Source of the DNA: Pelargonium nanum
Taxonomy: Eukaryota > Streptophyta > Magnoliopsida > Geraniales > Geraniaceae
Length of the DNA stretch: 64,000 nucleotides
NCBI GenBank assembly: GCA_036897485.1
Contig: JAYMTF010000045.1
Coordinates: forward strand, 1-64,000
Reading direction: 5' to 3'
The notes under the pieces were generated by a model that saw only the letters and a program-made list of their open reading frames with translations, searched no databases and had not been told where the DNA came from. The translations under genes were made by a program, and so were the position numbers. This document shows, one piece after another, positions 1 to 12,632 of the stretch (position 1 is its first letter; the number at the start of each line of letters is the position of its first letter).

Positions 1-1252
1 TAATGGGTTAAATATTGTTTATAGGGGTCATCTGCTTTACAAAAAAGTTCAAAGTATACATGTGAAATGAGTTCAAAGTTCATGGGGGTCATCTGCAATT
101 ACCCCTAAAGACATATATAGAGTTAGGTCAAAATAAAACTCTCATGTATCAAAGAGAATCAAGAATCAGAATATGCGAAATGTCGACTGTTTTGTACAAC
201 TAAACGGACCCTTATTTGTTATTCTCAATCACATTCCAATTTTTTAAAATCCAAACACTATACCTAATTGTTTTGAGTTTTTTTATTTATTACCTTGAAG
301 ATGGGTCTGGGGTTGTGAGATCATGGTAGTGGAATAATGGAGACATCAATTGGCTTCTGGTGTCCATTAATCTGCAGCTGTTCCTATGAGCATTGGCTGT
401 GTGGTACATGCCAAGAATTTGGTGATGGTCTCTTCCTTGCATGGGCCAATTTGCTTGGGATAGTACTGCACAAAATTTATATAAATGTAACAACTTGTGA
501 TTTTAATTATGTCAATACAAAAATGAGCAATAAGTTTTCATAATTAGGTAATGAAATTTTACCTTGGCCACAAGCATCAAGCTTCTTGCTTCTGTACATC
601 TGGTAATTGATTGACAACATGAATTGAAATTAAGCAGTGTTAGAGAATTAGAGATACAGAAAAGGATGAACAAAATAATTATTATAAATAACAATTAGTG
701 TGTGTATATATTACATATAATCACCTGTAAATGACTCTTTACATGTGCAATGCTCAGCCCTTTCACATTCATAAGATGAAGAACTAATTTTGGAGTTGCT
801 CCTGCATGCATGTTTCATACAAATTATAAACCAACATATATATTGCATGGTACTAAAGCAAATTAAATTTAATAAAAGAAAAAAGAAGACATACTCTCTT
901 GTCCACCAAGTTTTTCAATAGCTTGAACAAAAGCAAGATGGAGATCATGAGTCCAACGAAGCCTCGGCATCTTTGATCTAACATATTGCCTAACCGATGA
1001 ACTTATTGTGTTTTTACCATCTGATGAACATGTTCCCTCCTCATCTTCTTCATCAATCAATACTACTTCCTCGTTCAAATCAAATACTGTTGAACACTTT
1101 TGTGATGAACTTACTATACAATTGTTAGAGCTGACTTTGGCTTCAATTCTACTTCCATCACTGCAACTCTTGTCTTCATCAGATATATCTACTCTCTCTG
1201 CCATTGCTTCTGATATCATAACATTAACTTTCTTCTTCTTCTTCTTGTTCAC
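1..1252 (-). CDS. GARP-family MYB-like transcription factor (MOF1/KANADI-like), 3' part outside window
   Basis: Nuclear DNA-binding protein, probably a repressor. Coding exons on the minus strand are 895-1252, 725-801, 563-599 and 294-465; the last ends at a GTAATA donor, so at least one more exon lies left of base 1. The conserved GARP (single MYB-like) domain is split over the first three exons: MPRLRWTHDLHLAFVQAIEKL, then ATPKLVLHLMNVKGLSIAHV with KSHLQ, then MYRSKK. The 77-nt second exon and the frame across all four junctions are clean. Upstream of the domain the protein is acidic and Ser-rich and carries FDLNEE, an EAR-like (DLN) repression motif seen in relatives of this group. The start was taken at the first Met (1252); a second Met eleven codons downstream is possible. 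Family assignment is firm; the exact orthologue (MOF1-like annotation) is inferred from memory of the family. Confidence 0.88.
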
Positions 1253-1261
1253 TTGTTGCTT

Positions 1262-2120
1262 CTACTTATGAAATAAAGAGGGACAAATTGGAGGGTTAAA
1301 TTGATATCTAAGGAAATCATAAAATTTTATGAGAAAAATAGGGTGCTTATAATTTACTAAATGGACTTTTATATTTGTTGAATTATGGAAAATTAAGTTT
1401 TATTAAAGATTATATAATATAAATCTGCAACTTCAGTGCAACAAAAACAAATATAATTCATCACAATTCACAAGATACACACATGCGGTTCTCTTTTAAA
1501 AACAACTTTTAATTTTATACAGAACATTTTTATTATAAGAGCTTGCATACTGATATTTTCTGAAATCTGTAACTCAAATCCACAGCAACCCAGAAAATAT
1601 TTCCAAATAAATATGGAAGAAAAGATATATAGATTAGTAACGAGATGATACTAATATACAAAACATATAGGGTTTCTATAAACATGAAAGATTATATTAT
1701 ATTTAGTCATAATTTTTCTTGATAGAGGTCACACAAAGAAAGAGAATTCCAAGTTCAGGCAATAGATTTGTAACCTAGAAATAAATAATGAAGATCAAAT
1801 TAAGAAAGATGACCTTGAAAATTCTATGTAATATGCTGCCCTAACCATGATCTATCCTATAGAAGAATTTTAACTATAATTGCACTAAAAATGTATCTGA
1901 AGGTTTATGATCTGCTTTACATAAATTTGGCCAAGCCATATATGTGTGTACTGTGTTATCTCCAAGAGGATACTAAACGTACAAAGAACTTGTATTTGAT
2001 TTCAAGAACCAAACTAGATGGATCCAAAACTACCAAAAAAGAAAGAAAAACATATCAAAAAAGAAAAGAAATTAAAGATCCATTGTTCAAAACCCAAAAT
2101 ATATATTGATCTGAGCTTAC
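1262..2120 (-). other. Probable 5'-leader intron of the GARP gene
   Basis: On the minus strand a donor TTTTCTTG/GTAAGCTC lies at 2115-2121 and an acceptor CATAAGTAG/AAGCAAC at 1261-1264, ten bases before the chosen start codon. The sequence upstream of the donor (about 2121-2250) is pyrimidine-rich with a CT microsatellite, as is common in plant leaders. No ORF longer than background lies between. Predicted only from splice signals. Confidence 0.45.
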
Positions 2121-2177
2121 CAAGAAAATCAAAAGTAGCAAGATTTCATGAAGCAGCTTCAAGAACACAATGAATCA

Positions 2178-2197
2178 AGAGAGAGAGAGAGAGAGAG
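2178..2197. repeat. (GA)n microsatellite
   Basis: An uninterrupted GA run of about 20 bases, read as CT on the minus strand. It lies within the putative untranslated leader of the GARP gene, a usual place for CT microsatellites in plant promoters. Confidence 0.8.
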
Positions 2198-2261
2198 TTG
2201 CAGTTGGGTGACTAGCAAGAGGAATAACATAATATGTGTGGAAATGTCTCTCTTGATTCAT

Positions 2262-4140
2262 ATATGTTTATTGGTATTAATTTAAGTGATAGTATTTCAA
2301 ATATTCTTGGGACCATTTTATAATAATAACAAAATAAAAATATGTCTAGAGGAAGACGATGGTCGGACAGACACAACTTGGTCTTTTATAATCATTGTTT
2401 GTAATAAATCACTAATTTTATTATAAATATATGTAAATATCGGTTTCAGATGAGACCAACCTCTCTGACTGTTGAAAATCATAAGACATTTCAAGCCTAT
2501 TAATTTCTCATTTCCATTCTTCTTTACCTTTTTTCTTAGTTGCAATATGCTTAGAGCTTGCTTAGTAAAACTAGAGTGTGGGAGGTGCCATATAAGCAAA
2601 ATTTAAAAGATTGCACTAGTTTATTCGATAAAATACATAAAACGGTGACTTAAAGGAAACAAACACTTACAGATCTCCTTTAAGAAGTTGATTCCTGTAA
2701 AAGTTCAACGTCTCTTGTGAGATTTTTGATTCATTTAAAGAGAGGAGATAACATCATTTCGCCCTTATAAAATGTATATATATATAAGGTCAACCTGTTT
2801 CGTCTGACGTTACTATTATGTGTATTTTTGTCCTCATTACTCAAACGATTAGCCTGCATATACATACATTGATACACACACATAAATGTGTGTGTATATA
2901 TATATATACACATATATATATATATAATGTTTAGTTCATATATACGAAGGGAAAGGTAGACTGGAGACCTATGTTTATATATCGTTTACATGCATCTTCT
3001 TCCTCGAACTCAATCCAAGCATCTGTTTTTATCTTTTGTCTGCAGATCTATATATGTATTTTTAACGCTAAAGATTTGTCTTCTTCTTTAAGTTGATGTT
3101 TCCCATAGTTCTTGGTTATGTTGCATATATTCTTTCAACTTGATTTATTGTTGAATATATGTGTGGTGCCACTCGAGACATGTAATATATATATACACAC
3201 ACATGAATTGGAGTCTTTGAGGTCTGACCTACCTGTAGATGGTGGCAGAACCACAATATTACATGGAAAATATATAGATTGTTGGCAGAGTATAGTTGAT
3301 AAATGTGTATACACACACATATATATATAAAAGTTGAGACCAGTAATAAAGTTTCACATCAAATAAATATGAAATAGATCGATGACTTACATTTATATTC
3401 TAGTATTGAAAAATCAACTCATCATGTATATTGCAAACTATTAAAATTCAAGTACGTACGAATTTGTTCATGTTGTCTATCCTAATTAATTTTCCCTTAC
3501 ATGAACAGAACCTTTTGTGTTATAAACATGACAATTCATATTACAAACAAAATGAATTTACAAATGCATAAGCTGGAAATTAAAACAGTTAGAAACTAGG
3601 TGTTAAAAAGGCAAAAATAGATTATCACTTGTCTCTCATTGTTAGTTAAACTCTCCCACATTATATTGTCTCTTTACCCTATATATAATCCAAGAATTTA
3701 CTTTCCAAGGCATCTTGGAGAGAATTTGAACAATTTGTCTTCACATGCATGCATGAGCTATTGAGCTGCAACACACCATTATTTTATCTAGAAATTTCTT
3801 TGGGAAGCCAAAGAGGAATCATTTCAAGGATTAGGTTTTGCTACAAGACACTCATATTTGACTATTGGTTTTTGGGTACAGTGACATGTTTCCTAGAGGG
3901 AGAAGAAATTAAATGAAGACAAATATTCGAAGGATTAAAATAATTGGGTTTTTTAGTGGGACAAGAGAAGAAAAAAAATTGGGTCTTGTGTGGGTAGGAA
4001 AATATGGAATTCTCTTGCCCTACTTACCAATATTATATTTAGGGTTTGTCTTGTATTATGCTTGGGAGTTGACATTTTCATTACTCATAATGGTTCCTTT
4101 TTATACCATATGATATAGAGCTTATTTAGGCGCAAACATT
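2262..4140. other. Intergenic, no gene seen
   Basis: AT-rich DNA upstream of the GARP gene. It holds an alternating TG/TA tract (about 2886-2927) that can fold on itself, and a TATA-like motif (ctatatataat, near 3680) followed by unremarkable sequence. The short open frames here show no family resemblance and no splice context; I treat them as chance. Confidence 0.6.
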
Positions 4141-4149
4141 ACTTAAAAC

Positions 4150-4345
4150 TTTTTTTTTTATAGTAACTGAAAAACTACAAATCGGGGAAACAAATGACGA
4201 AGTGACATCAGAAGCTCAAACACTACGTTAGATTAGGAACATTTACAGAGAACTCGAAGACGCGCCGGTCATGCCCGTGCAAGAAGCCCGGCAGAGTGAT
4301 AGCCCTAGAGGAAAGCCAAGTCCTAACGAGGTTCCAAAGTCAGCA
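4150..4345 (-). repeat. Probable retroposon-derived fragment with poly(T) at one end
   Basis: A GC-richer island (about 4195-4340) in AT-rich surroundings begins next to a T run at about 4149-4159, which reads as a poly(A) tail on the minus strand. The block has no long open frame. The base composition jump and the A-tail suggest a 5'-truncated retroposon, but no clear target duplication was found. Confidence 0.35.
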
Positions 4346-5700
4346 TCATTGTCTGTTTTAGCCTTGTATGTGTCACAATTAGTTCAATCATTTTGAATTA
4401 ATTCTAATTAATTATTAATTAATTAATGTAATTTCTTTAGCTACCAATTTGGCTTTTACTAATTAAATTCTGGTCAAGAAAATACTAATGCACTCGAGGA
4501 CTCATTCTTAGCTGACGATGAACATCACAATTATGAATTATTCAATCCAAATTAACTTAATTCAGAGACTGAACTGTCTTAACTTGATCATTACTTTAAA
4601 GCAAGTGACATCAAAGAATCAAATTTTATTTACTTAATGAAGTAGCACTTGAAGCAGTACTGGCTAATGAATAGTTTCAACAAAAATGGGTATAAATATA
4701 GAATTCCATAATTTGTAATGTTATTTGCTATAGAGTGTTGAGCAACTGTGAAATAGACATCTATTTACAAAATTATACCAAGATAGTTTTATGTGCTCAA
4801 TTCACAGCAATGTATCTAACGAGTGAAATTGGACACCAAGTGTAATAAAAACTTTGAAAAAGTCCTTAAACTTATTTTCTTGTCCTAGAATGCATATTGG
4901 CCTTTAAGTTACATAAATTCACATAATGCATTAAGGAATCAGCTTCTTAAAAGAGTTATGCAAGAGCTTACCTTCTTGAGATGTATTTTTTATATTTTCC
5001 TTGAACAAGACAGTTCTCTTTTAAGTTTTGTTTATGTGAAATCTCATCTAAGAAGGCACTAGCGTTAACCGAACAAACACGGAACGAACACATAATAAAT
5101 TCATACTTTTTTCATCCTACAAGTTAGGATGAAATGACATTTTTCTTGATGGAGCTATGGAGTTTAGATCAATATTTCTTTAATTTTGATTTTACATATT
5201 ATGTATGTGTGAGCATTCATATTCTATAATTAGTGTAACGCAATGAGTAAATATATACAAATAAAAATTCAACTTCCCCATGCATGCAAATAACAGAGAC
5301 CTATCACATATCTGTAATCTGTTTTTACCTCCTCTTCTCGATCCCTACCCATTTAATTATTTTTTTTCTGATTCTTGATCTAACTTTAGCTTTAGTTTTT
5401 GATATACACTGTAATGAGTCCAAAGCAAAAATATAGGAGTATATAAAAATATAGCATATCTTGATATGGTATATACAAAGATTAAAGAATGTAGCTAGTT
5501 GTGAAGGTCTCACTTGTGTTGGCTTAAGAGTCGCCGGGAACTTAGGCGTCATGTGCGATCACACCTCAGACTCTCAGAGCATATATGTGTTGTAGGGCAC
5601 ATGTCCTTGTTTTTAGGACAACTAGGATTTTTCTTTTTTCTTTTTTGTCTTTCTTAGCAACAAGCTGGTGTAGGTAGCTACTAGCTAGTTTGTGTGTATT
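4346..5700. other. Intergenic, no gene seen
   Basis: AT-rich sequence with no ORF or motif that I can tie to a gene. A 75-codon minus-strand frame near 5325-5552 has no recognisable domain. Confidence 0.6.
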
Positions 5701-5734
5701 TGTTTTCTTCGTGCTCACATCAATGCGTATTGAC

Positions 5735-5975
5735 TCGCCATGTTCGAGTTCATGTCGTGTTAGAAGTTAAATATGTGTTCTATGAATCAATACAAACACG
5801 ACATGTCACTGCACAAATTAATTTAGTCATTAACACTAATAACAATTTGTGTTAATTTGTCATGTTTTGTACTCGTGTCGTGTTAGAGGTCAAAATATGT
5901 GTTGTATGGATCAATACAAACACGACACGTAAAACACATATCCAACCCAACCTGTTTGTTCAATGGTTTGGTACA
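5735..5975. repeat. Degenerate 122-bp tandem duplication with CACGACA/TGTCGTG arms
   Basis: Two related units are offset by 122 bp: the word cgtgttag occurs at 5757 and 5879, each followed by a variant of gttaaatatgtgtt and then by atcaatacaaacacgaca. Inside each unit the tgtcgtgt at the front and the acacgaca at the back are inverted copies, so each unit can form a hairpin. Such GTGTCGTGT-rich repeats are common in plant transposon ends; the family is not identified. Confidence 0.6.
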
Positions 5976-6268
5976 CAAACAAGAAGTCCCTCTATCCAGA
6001 AAGTCATTGCAGAGTTGTTTCAACTCTATAGTTACTACTATTCCATTCAATTAAAGCTGAGATACACCAAACAAAAGACTCTATTAATGGTCTAATTAAT
6101 TTATAATTATATATACACAAGCCAAATGCCTAACTTACATGGTCAAAAACATCAATTATGCCATGCCTATTCACTAACTCCTGTATACCAGAATGTCCCC
6201 TCAAATGAAGAACCACCAGTCTAATATAAAACTTTGCTACATCAATACAATGCAATGCAATGCAATTC

Positions 6269-9200
6269 TCAAGTTCTAATCACAGGCCCCCTGTATATCC
6301 CTCTCCGGATGACAAAGTTGTCCGGAGGTTGAAACTCTTGTAACCAAGTCACATCCTCAGAATCATCGTCCACTCCATTCGACTCAACATTACCTTCATT
6401 TCAATCAATACATATATCACAAGTAGATCAATGTCATATGCTAGCAGTTGGCAAAATCATAATTCTGAATATTGTACGCAAAATTTAGTTACCAGGTAGA
6501 TCATTCCTTGGCAACTTCCGGAAGTAACTGCAGTGCCGTCCGTGTTCTGAAGAGTAGGGTGGAGAGAGGATGTCCAAGACAGCACAGGGAGTGACGGCTC
6601 TGAAATAATGAATGTTACCACCACTGCTGGGACGAAGAACTGTTGCCGGACAAGGTGCAATCATTTCAGTATCTTTGACAAGTTTTGAAGGTCTTGCTGC
6701 AAAACCGCAAAATATGACTTGTAAAAAGTTGAAATTGAAGATCAAACAGTAACCACCTGCTCCACCAAGAGGGGGAAAGGTGGACAATCATGGACATAAT
6801 AAATATCAGACCAAAAAAGACAAACAAGTCTTCCAAACAATAATCAACCAACTCAATTTCACTAGTAGAAAACAACCTAACATAAACCCATGACACAACC
6901 TAGCTCCAAGAAGTCTCTTTTATAGCCATTTCAGATCAGCTACAGCCTACAGGTTTTCTGTTCACCATTTTGCTCTACTAGGGATCATGTGAGTTAAGCA
7001 TCTAGTGCGAAAAACAAATACAAAGCTCATCAGCAGACTACTTCAACAATCAACATTGTCCTTGCAAAGCTTCAACTTGTTCCACACGCTTTAATAGTAA
7101 GTTTTATTTTCTTCAACATGAACAACATACTAAACATATGTATTAGTTATCGAGTTTGATTATTCTTGCAGCCTCGTTGTGATAGAATGTCCAACTAAAT
7201 TTACTTAATGTTCAATACATGTTTAGAAACACCCACCATCCATGATCCATCACGCAATACTGTGCTATGAGCAACAGTGGTGTTTATTCATGTATGTTGA
7301 GCAGAAAGGGAATCAACCATTTTCAATATAGATATAGATATACACATATTAACTCCAGTTATGACACCATACCAAATATGACAGAAATAGGCCTAAGACT
7401 AATCCAAAGAACCACACTTAGTATTTACTTGTCACTAAAAATGATTGATGCCAATTACTTGGGATTTGAAAATCCATCTAGGTAATTATAGCCTTTATCC
7501 AGTTGAAGTGTGTGTGTGTGTGGAGGGGGTGCTAAAATAATGGAGGCAACCCACTTGTAGCAAATGTGAATGTCAACTAGAGGAGTGCTACTTGGGAGAA
7601 CTATAGTTCTATCTAAAATAACCAAACAGGAGAAACAATATACCTTCTGAAAGATCAGCAGCCCCAGGAGAATCGAGCCAATCATATGATTGTACATATA
7701 AAGTTCCATAGATAAGCTTGCTCATTACAGTCATTCCAGGATGATTATGTAGAGGAATGATTGAGGATGGCGGCATGCAGAAAATTCCTATCTGCAAAAA
7801 AATAAATAATAAAATAACAGATTTAAGTGATTCTATTTTAAAACTTCCAAACAAATAACTTTAATGGAAATATTGTGAGTTATAACTCTATTGGTATTCC
7901 AAAAAACATAAGTAATTTTCATGGCATAAAACTCAAGAAAATTTAATTCAAAAGAATATATAATTTCGAGCCCAATGCTTACAGAGAAGCTGTCACACTC
8001 ATGCAAATGAAGGTATTTGATTGGTGGCAATGACTGGCGGCTCCCATTACGTTCAAACGATCCTGACCATGCACGTACCAATTGGGCCTCCTGTTCGAGA
8101 CCGACATCAGAAGGCTTGATTTTGTCTGAAATGAAATTAAATATATAGTGAGAACTTTGTACTTATATTTGTACCAGAATGTATGTGCATTTTCCTAGTC
8201 AAACCACTAACTTCTTGAATTTCCTACACTATCCTCTGCTGTAAATCAACCAAAGGCAATTTCATTACTAGTAAGGGAAATTTTTGAACATTGACTTAAA
8301 AAGTGAGATAACATTGCAATAAATAGCCAGGCTTGGATATTGTCACACTTGTAAAGAGAATGCTCGTTTTTTAATGAAAGTAGTAGTATAATGACCCATT
8401 GGAGAGAATAAGTCGAAACCAGCCCATTATAATCAGGTTGGTGTAATCCCAACCATTTATCCATAATTAAGTGAGATATAAATGACAGAATAGTGAATCC
8501 CGACCTGCACAACCACCACAGCTTATTCAGGTAGGTTTGCAGGTTAGGTCAAGAACTACCACCACTATCAGAGAGTAATTTGGTCAAGACTCAAAAGGGG
8601 AGGAGTATAGAACTATAGAAGAGTTCTAACGAAAACATATATATATATATGTATGTATGTAAACACTATCACGTCCTCTTTACGTGATAGACCTATTTCT
8701 AGGATACAACAGTAGATACTGGACCTTTTCTTTTTCTGAAAAGCTGAAAAAAGAGCTTTGTCCCACTAAATGAAATATAGTGTCAATAGAGTAGGAGACT
8801 AAGAGCATGAAAGCAATCTATAGAAGTGACAAGTAATATAATATTGGGTCACCAATGTTGAAGATTAATTCAAAACCCACAATGATATTAATGCAAAATA
8901 GTCCCAAATTAAATAGAAATGACTAAATAGCAGGTAAGAACCATTATAAAAAAACATTGGTGAAGTCCTTCCTATAAATTTCAAAAGACTCTTTAATGAC
9001 AACATTCTAATACTTGAAAGCTTAGATAATCAGAAAGAGAGTTATGCTTCAAAATACAAATATTATTATATATATCATCATTCATCTATCATATCCTGAT
9101 CACAAGCATGTATGGGTTCTCTTTAACAAACTGCCTATATCTGTTTTCAATAGTGTGTATGATACATCACTCAGTTGAAGTGTTGATATAATGAATTATC

Positions 9201-9799
9201 TTTTATAGATAACTATTTTGGACAGATTAACTACAAGACCAACTGTATGACAAAGGCTCCTACGTAGATAGAGAGTTAGTGTGACTATTTCCAGGGGTTT
9301 TAAGGCATGCTTGCCGGCATTCAATGTCCCCAATCATATGCATTCGAGGGACAACAAAATAGCAGGGAGTCTTTGTGAACTCCAAAGTCATCACAGATAC
9401 TTGCTAGTTACTACTTATGCATCCAACACCAAACTCTAATGACAACGACCTGTCATGCATGGGAACAAAAAGGGCAATGTCAATGCCAACTAGCCCATGG
9501 TGAAGGAAACAAAGCTTATAGAACCCAAGTGCATACAATAATTTCATAGCATGCTTAGTGTAAATAGTTAGCACTATATGGATCTTTTCTTTTTCCTTTT
9601 TTTCTATTTGAATCTTCCCATTTGGATGTGAATGCACATGCAATTTAAATAAGCTTCAAAACATATAGGAAGATATGACAGGATCATTTCTGATACCTAA
9701 TTTAGTACGAACTTTCTCAATAGCTTCCTCCGATACTGGTCCATCTTGTGAGAATGATGCTTTGCAAAGGTTGTAAAGCCTCTGTACATAATACGGCAT
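6269..9799 (-). CDS. PCO4/5: Plant cysteine oxidase (PCO4/PCO5 type thiol dioxygenase)
   Basis: Cytosolic/nuclear Fe(II) dioxygenase that oxidises the N-terminal Cys of ERF-VII factors and other Cys-degron proteins, making them substrates of the N-degron pathway; it is the plant oxygen sensor. Minus-strand exons are 9697-9799, 7983-8125, 7644-7791, 6493-6696 and 6269-6393, giving 240 residues (PCO4 is about 241). Visible features: N-terminus [10 protein letters not shown], the cupin block with [10 protein letters not shown] (metal ligands His97 and His99) and GGNIHYF (third His about 161), then [17 protein letters not shown] and the C-terminal YRGPVIRT. All five exons join in frame with GT-AG borders. 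The Met at 9799 was chosen because it matches the family N-terminus; the longer upstream frame is leader. The short N-terminus points to the PCO4/5 subgroup, which in Arabidopsis is mostly not hypoxia-induced, rather than PCO1/2. Confidence 0.95.
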
Positions 9800-10660
9800 G
9801 ATGCAAGAACTGTAGAGGCCCACTGGGTGGACTTCAACCCAGTAATCAGAAAGCCAATAAAGCCTTTGCCAATGACTTATTGATTGGACCGCACAATTGG
9901 GTAGCAATTAGATATTTTCTGCAAATCAAACTGACAGTAACAGATCTGCTTGGAAGTTATCACATTCCTCTAACCTAGTTTTCTCAATAGCACCAACCTA
10001 ACAAAACAAACGAAAAGGCAAAGAAATTCATCATTCTCGTATCATAAATTTCAAATTCAAGTTCAAATTGCAGCAACTTCCTCACTTCGAACGAGTTCAT
10101 GTAACATAGTAATGACATTGCTCAACAGAAACATATAACCAAATTCAAAGATTCTGATTAGTTGCCCATAAACCAAAATGCAAAAGCATGAAAATGTGGA
10201 TTGAAGATAGGAGCATCTCGATTAAGCCCAACACAACAAATTCACAGAATCAATCTCAGTTACATTCAACATACTATTCTCTCAACAATCCAAAAATCCA
10301 TAACAACTACATTATTTGCTAAGCAAACAAAAACCCATTTCGAGCAAAAATCGATAGAATCGAAGTGGGCATAGCGAGAGATTGAATCTCCGGAAACACA
10401 AAATTAGCAATAATCAGAAACAACAGCAGCAAAACCCCATATCGGATCGTGTCCCGAGGCTGTCGATCCAACGACGAGAACGAGACAGTCAGTGATTGGA
10501 AACAGAGAGCAGCGGAAGCCAATGAAGGAGAGGAACGTACCAGGGGTGCGCACGATAAGCTCGAGAGAGAGGAGCTGTGGCTAGTGAGAGAGAGCTGCAG
10601 AGGAGGAAGAAGAAGAATATGAGTATAAACAAAAGTAGAATTAAAAGAGGTTTTCGGTAG
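9800..10660 (-). other. 5' leader of the PCO gene with a probable leader intron
   Basis: Minus-strand sequence near 10541-10655 is pyrimidine-rich (TCTTCTTCTTCCTCC, CTCTCTCTC) and ends at a donor CCCCTG/GTACGTTCC. An acceptor TTTGCAG/AAAATATC lies near 9918. This gives a two-part leader with an intron of about 620 bp. Predicted from signals only; the ORFs reported across it in other frames are not coding. Confidence 0.5.
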
Positions 10661-10689
10661 CATAAATTGAACTCAAGCTTTTAACCTTC

Positions 10690-12500
10690 TTCTTTGCTGC
10701 TTCGCCTTTCAGCAACTTCAAGTCACTTCGCGAGCACCTATAAGTCTATAACTTCATCCATATAATTACAAGTTTAGGTTATAACAGTCGATTTTTGAGT
10801 CGGGTCAGATAATTTTGTACAAACGTAACTGTTTATAGTGAAATTTGTACTTTACAATTTGAAATTAACTCGAAATCTGAAATATCAGCTATATTGAGGG
10901 TTTTAATTTTTAAAAAATTTATAAATACCTCTCTATATTTTTAAAACTATTTTATAATTACTCTAATTATTTGGAAGAAATTTAAAGTACATGAAATGAT
11001 GGATTTATGGTATGAGCCAAATTGTCTCTGAATTTTACTATTGCCATGTGACACCTGGTTCCAAATTTATGTCCCCTTTTTAACCTAAAGCTTCAAATAA
11101 CCAATTAGTTTTTCTAGACTGCATTATTACAAAACAAATCTTAGCCCATTTTAGGAACCTCCAGCTTGAAAACTATGGTAATAATAGTAGTGTTTTTTCT
11201 TTTCACATTTCTATAGCATGTGTTATTGTGCTAATCATGTGCAAGATTACATTAAGTTGTGAGAAATGTATGGAATATACAATAATGTATTTGTTGTGGT
11301 CAATACAAATATGCAGATGATGTACAAAGGATGTGAATAGCGGGGTAGATCTATAATAGGGACCCAATTGATATTGATTTTACTTTGCACTCAGACAACC
11401 TCTTACAATTGTTTTTCAAACAGAAACGTAAATAGCGTATAATACAAGTAAAAAATATATTTTTGAAAGAGGAACCTATTCAACATTATATGTTAAACAG
11501 TTGGCCAGTAGTATGGATTCTGAAGATAATGAAGGAAGAACATAGTCTTCAATGGTCATATTGTTTATCAACTTGTAGGATTGCTCCGTATGTTGGAGAA
11601 CCATGAACAAGTGAACTTCAAAACTATGGACATCACAAAAAGAGTATGATATGATATGTTGGCAAATGCAGATTACTTTATAGCCCAACTCCATTTGTTT
11701 TAATATTATAAACTAAGATGGATTGGCAGCTTTGGACGATCTTTAATTGCTCAACATTGAGGTTTAGGTTCCAACCATCAATTGATACGATTATTAATAT
11801 TTCAGTATGAAATCAATTTTTGGGCTCACCTACTATGATGAAGAAAACTCGTTAAAACTTGTCAAAGTTATTGAAAAACCTCTAAAGGTTTAAATTATAA
11901 CCAATATGGAAATAAGATAACACTTAGCAAAGGTATGTGTGGAGATCAAGTTAAACGCTTTTTTAGTTTCGAGAATACGATGAGATGGATTGTAGAAGGT
12001 AGCCTATAAGAGTCTTCAAATGATTTGCTTAAAGTGAGGGAGAGATGAACATCAGAACCACAAACACATGTTTGTTTGTCACTAAGCCATCAATACAACT
12101 TCAAACCCAATCTTCGACTAGTGAAGAGGTTATGAGATCTTAAAGTGCAAGTCTTCAAGCCAAATGAGGCGAAATGACTCAAGTATCGGTTTTATTAGGT
12201 CCCAAAAAATCAATATCGAAAAGAGGTTTGAGAGATTTTGGACTTGTATGTTGTTGGAGATAATAATGACAAGATTTTGAGGTCCGACATGGACGAGAGG
12301 AATGAGAGAGAAAAATGAAAATGTTAAAAGCAAAATTGTGAAGAGCTATCGTAAATGTTTGTTACCTAAAATGAAACCGGTTTATTCTTCTTCCAAAATA
12401 AATAAATAAAATTAGTTAAAATCGGTTTATTATTGAACCGTACCAAACCGGATTTACTTGGAGCCCAATCCAAAGAACCGACTTGGACCAAAAATGCCAG
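10690..12500. other. Intergenic between divergent PCO and MBF1 genes, no gene seen
   Basis: AT-rich spacer between the leader of the PCO gene (minus) and the MBF1 promoter (plus). No family motif is visible in the short frames near 11476-11694 or 12130-12333. Confidence 0.6.
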
Positions 12501-12510
12501 TAACCCGAGC

Positions 12511-12617
12511 TATATATATACTAAACGCTACCCGATAGAATCACAGTCACATCAAGCGAGCCTGAAAATCAAATATCTTCTCTCTCATCTTCTTCGTCTT
12601 CGATACCCAAACCCTAA
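12511..12617 (+). promoter_or_regulatory. MBF1 core promoter and leader: TATA box and telo-box
   Basis: A TATA run (tatatatata) sits at 12511-12520, about 115 bp before the MBF1 start codon. A telo-box AAACCCTAA lies at 12609-12617 in the leader, 16 bp upstream of the ATG. Telo-boxes of this kind are typical of growth-associated and translation-related plant genes. Confidence 0.6.
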
Positions 12618-12632
12618 CCCTCGAAACCGTAA

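Noticed and set aside
1-120. Repeated word gggtcatctgc (about 25 and 86) considered as a transposon end
   Set aside because: Cut by the window edge; only one short direct repeat is visible, which is not enough to define an element.
3770-3835. Small hairpin (tttctttgg gaag ccaaag) considered as a microRNA precursor
   Set aside because: The stem is short and no known plant miRNA sequence matches either arm.
3913-4113. 66-codon frame with a hydrophobic half
   Set aside because: No homologue recognised, no promoter or Kozak-like context, AT-rich composition; likely chance.
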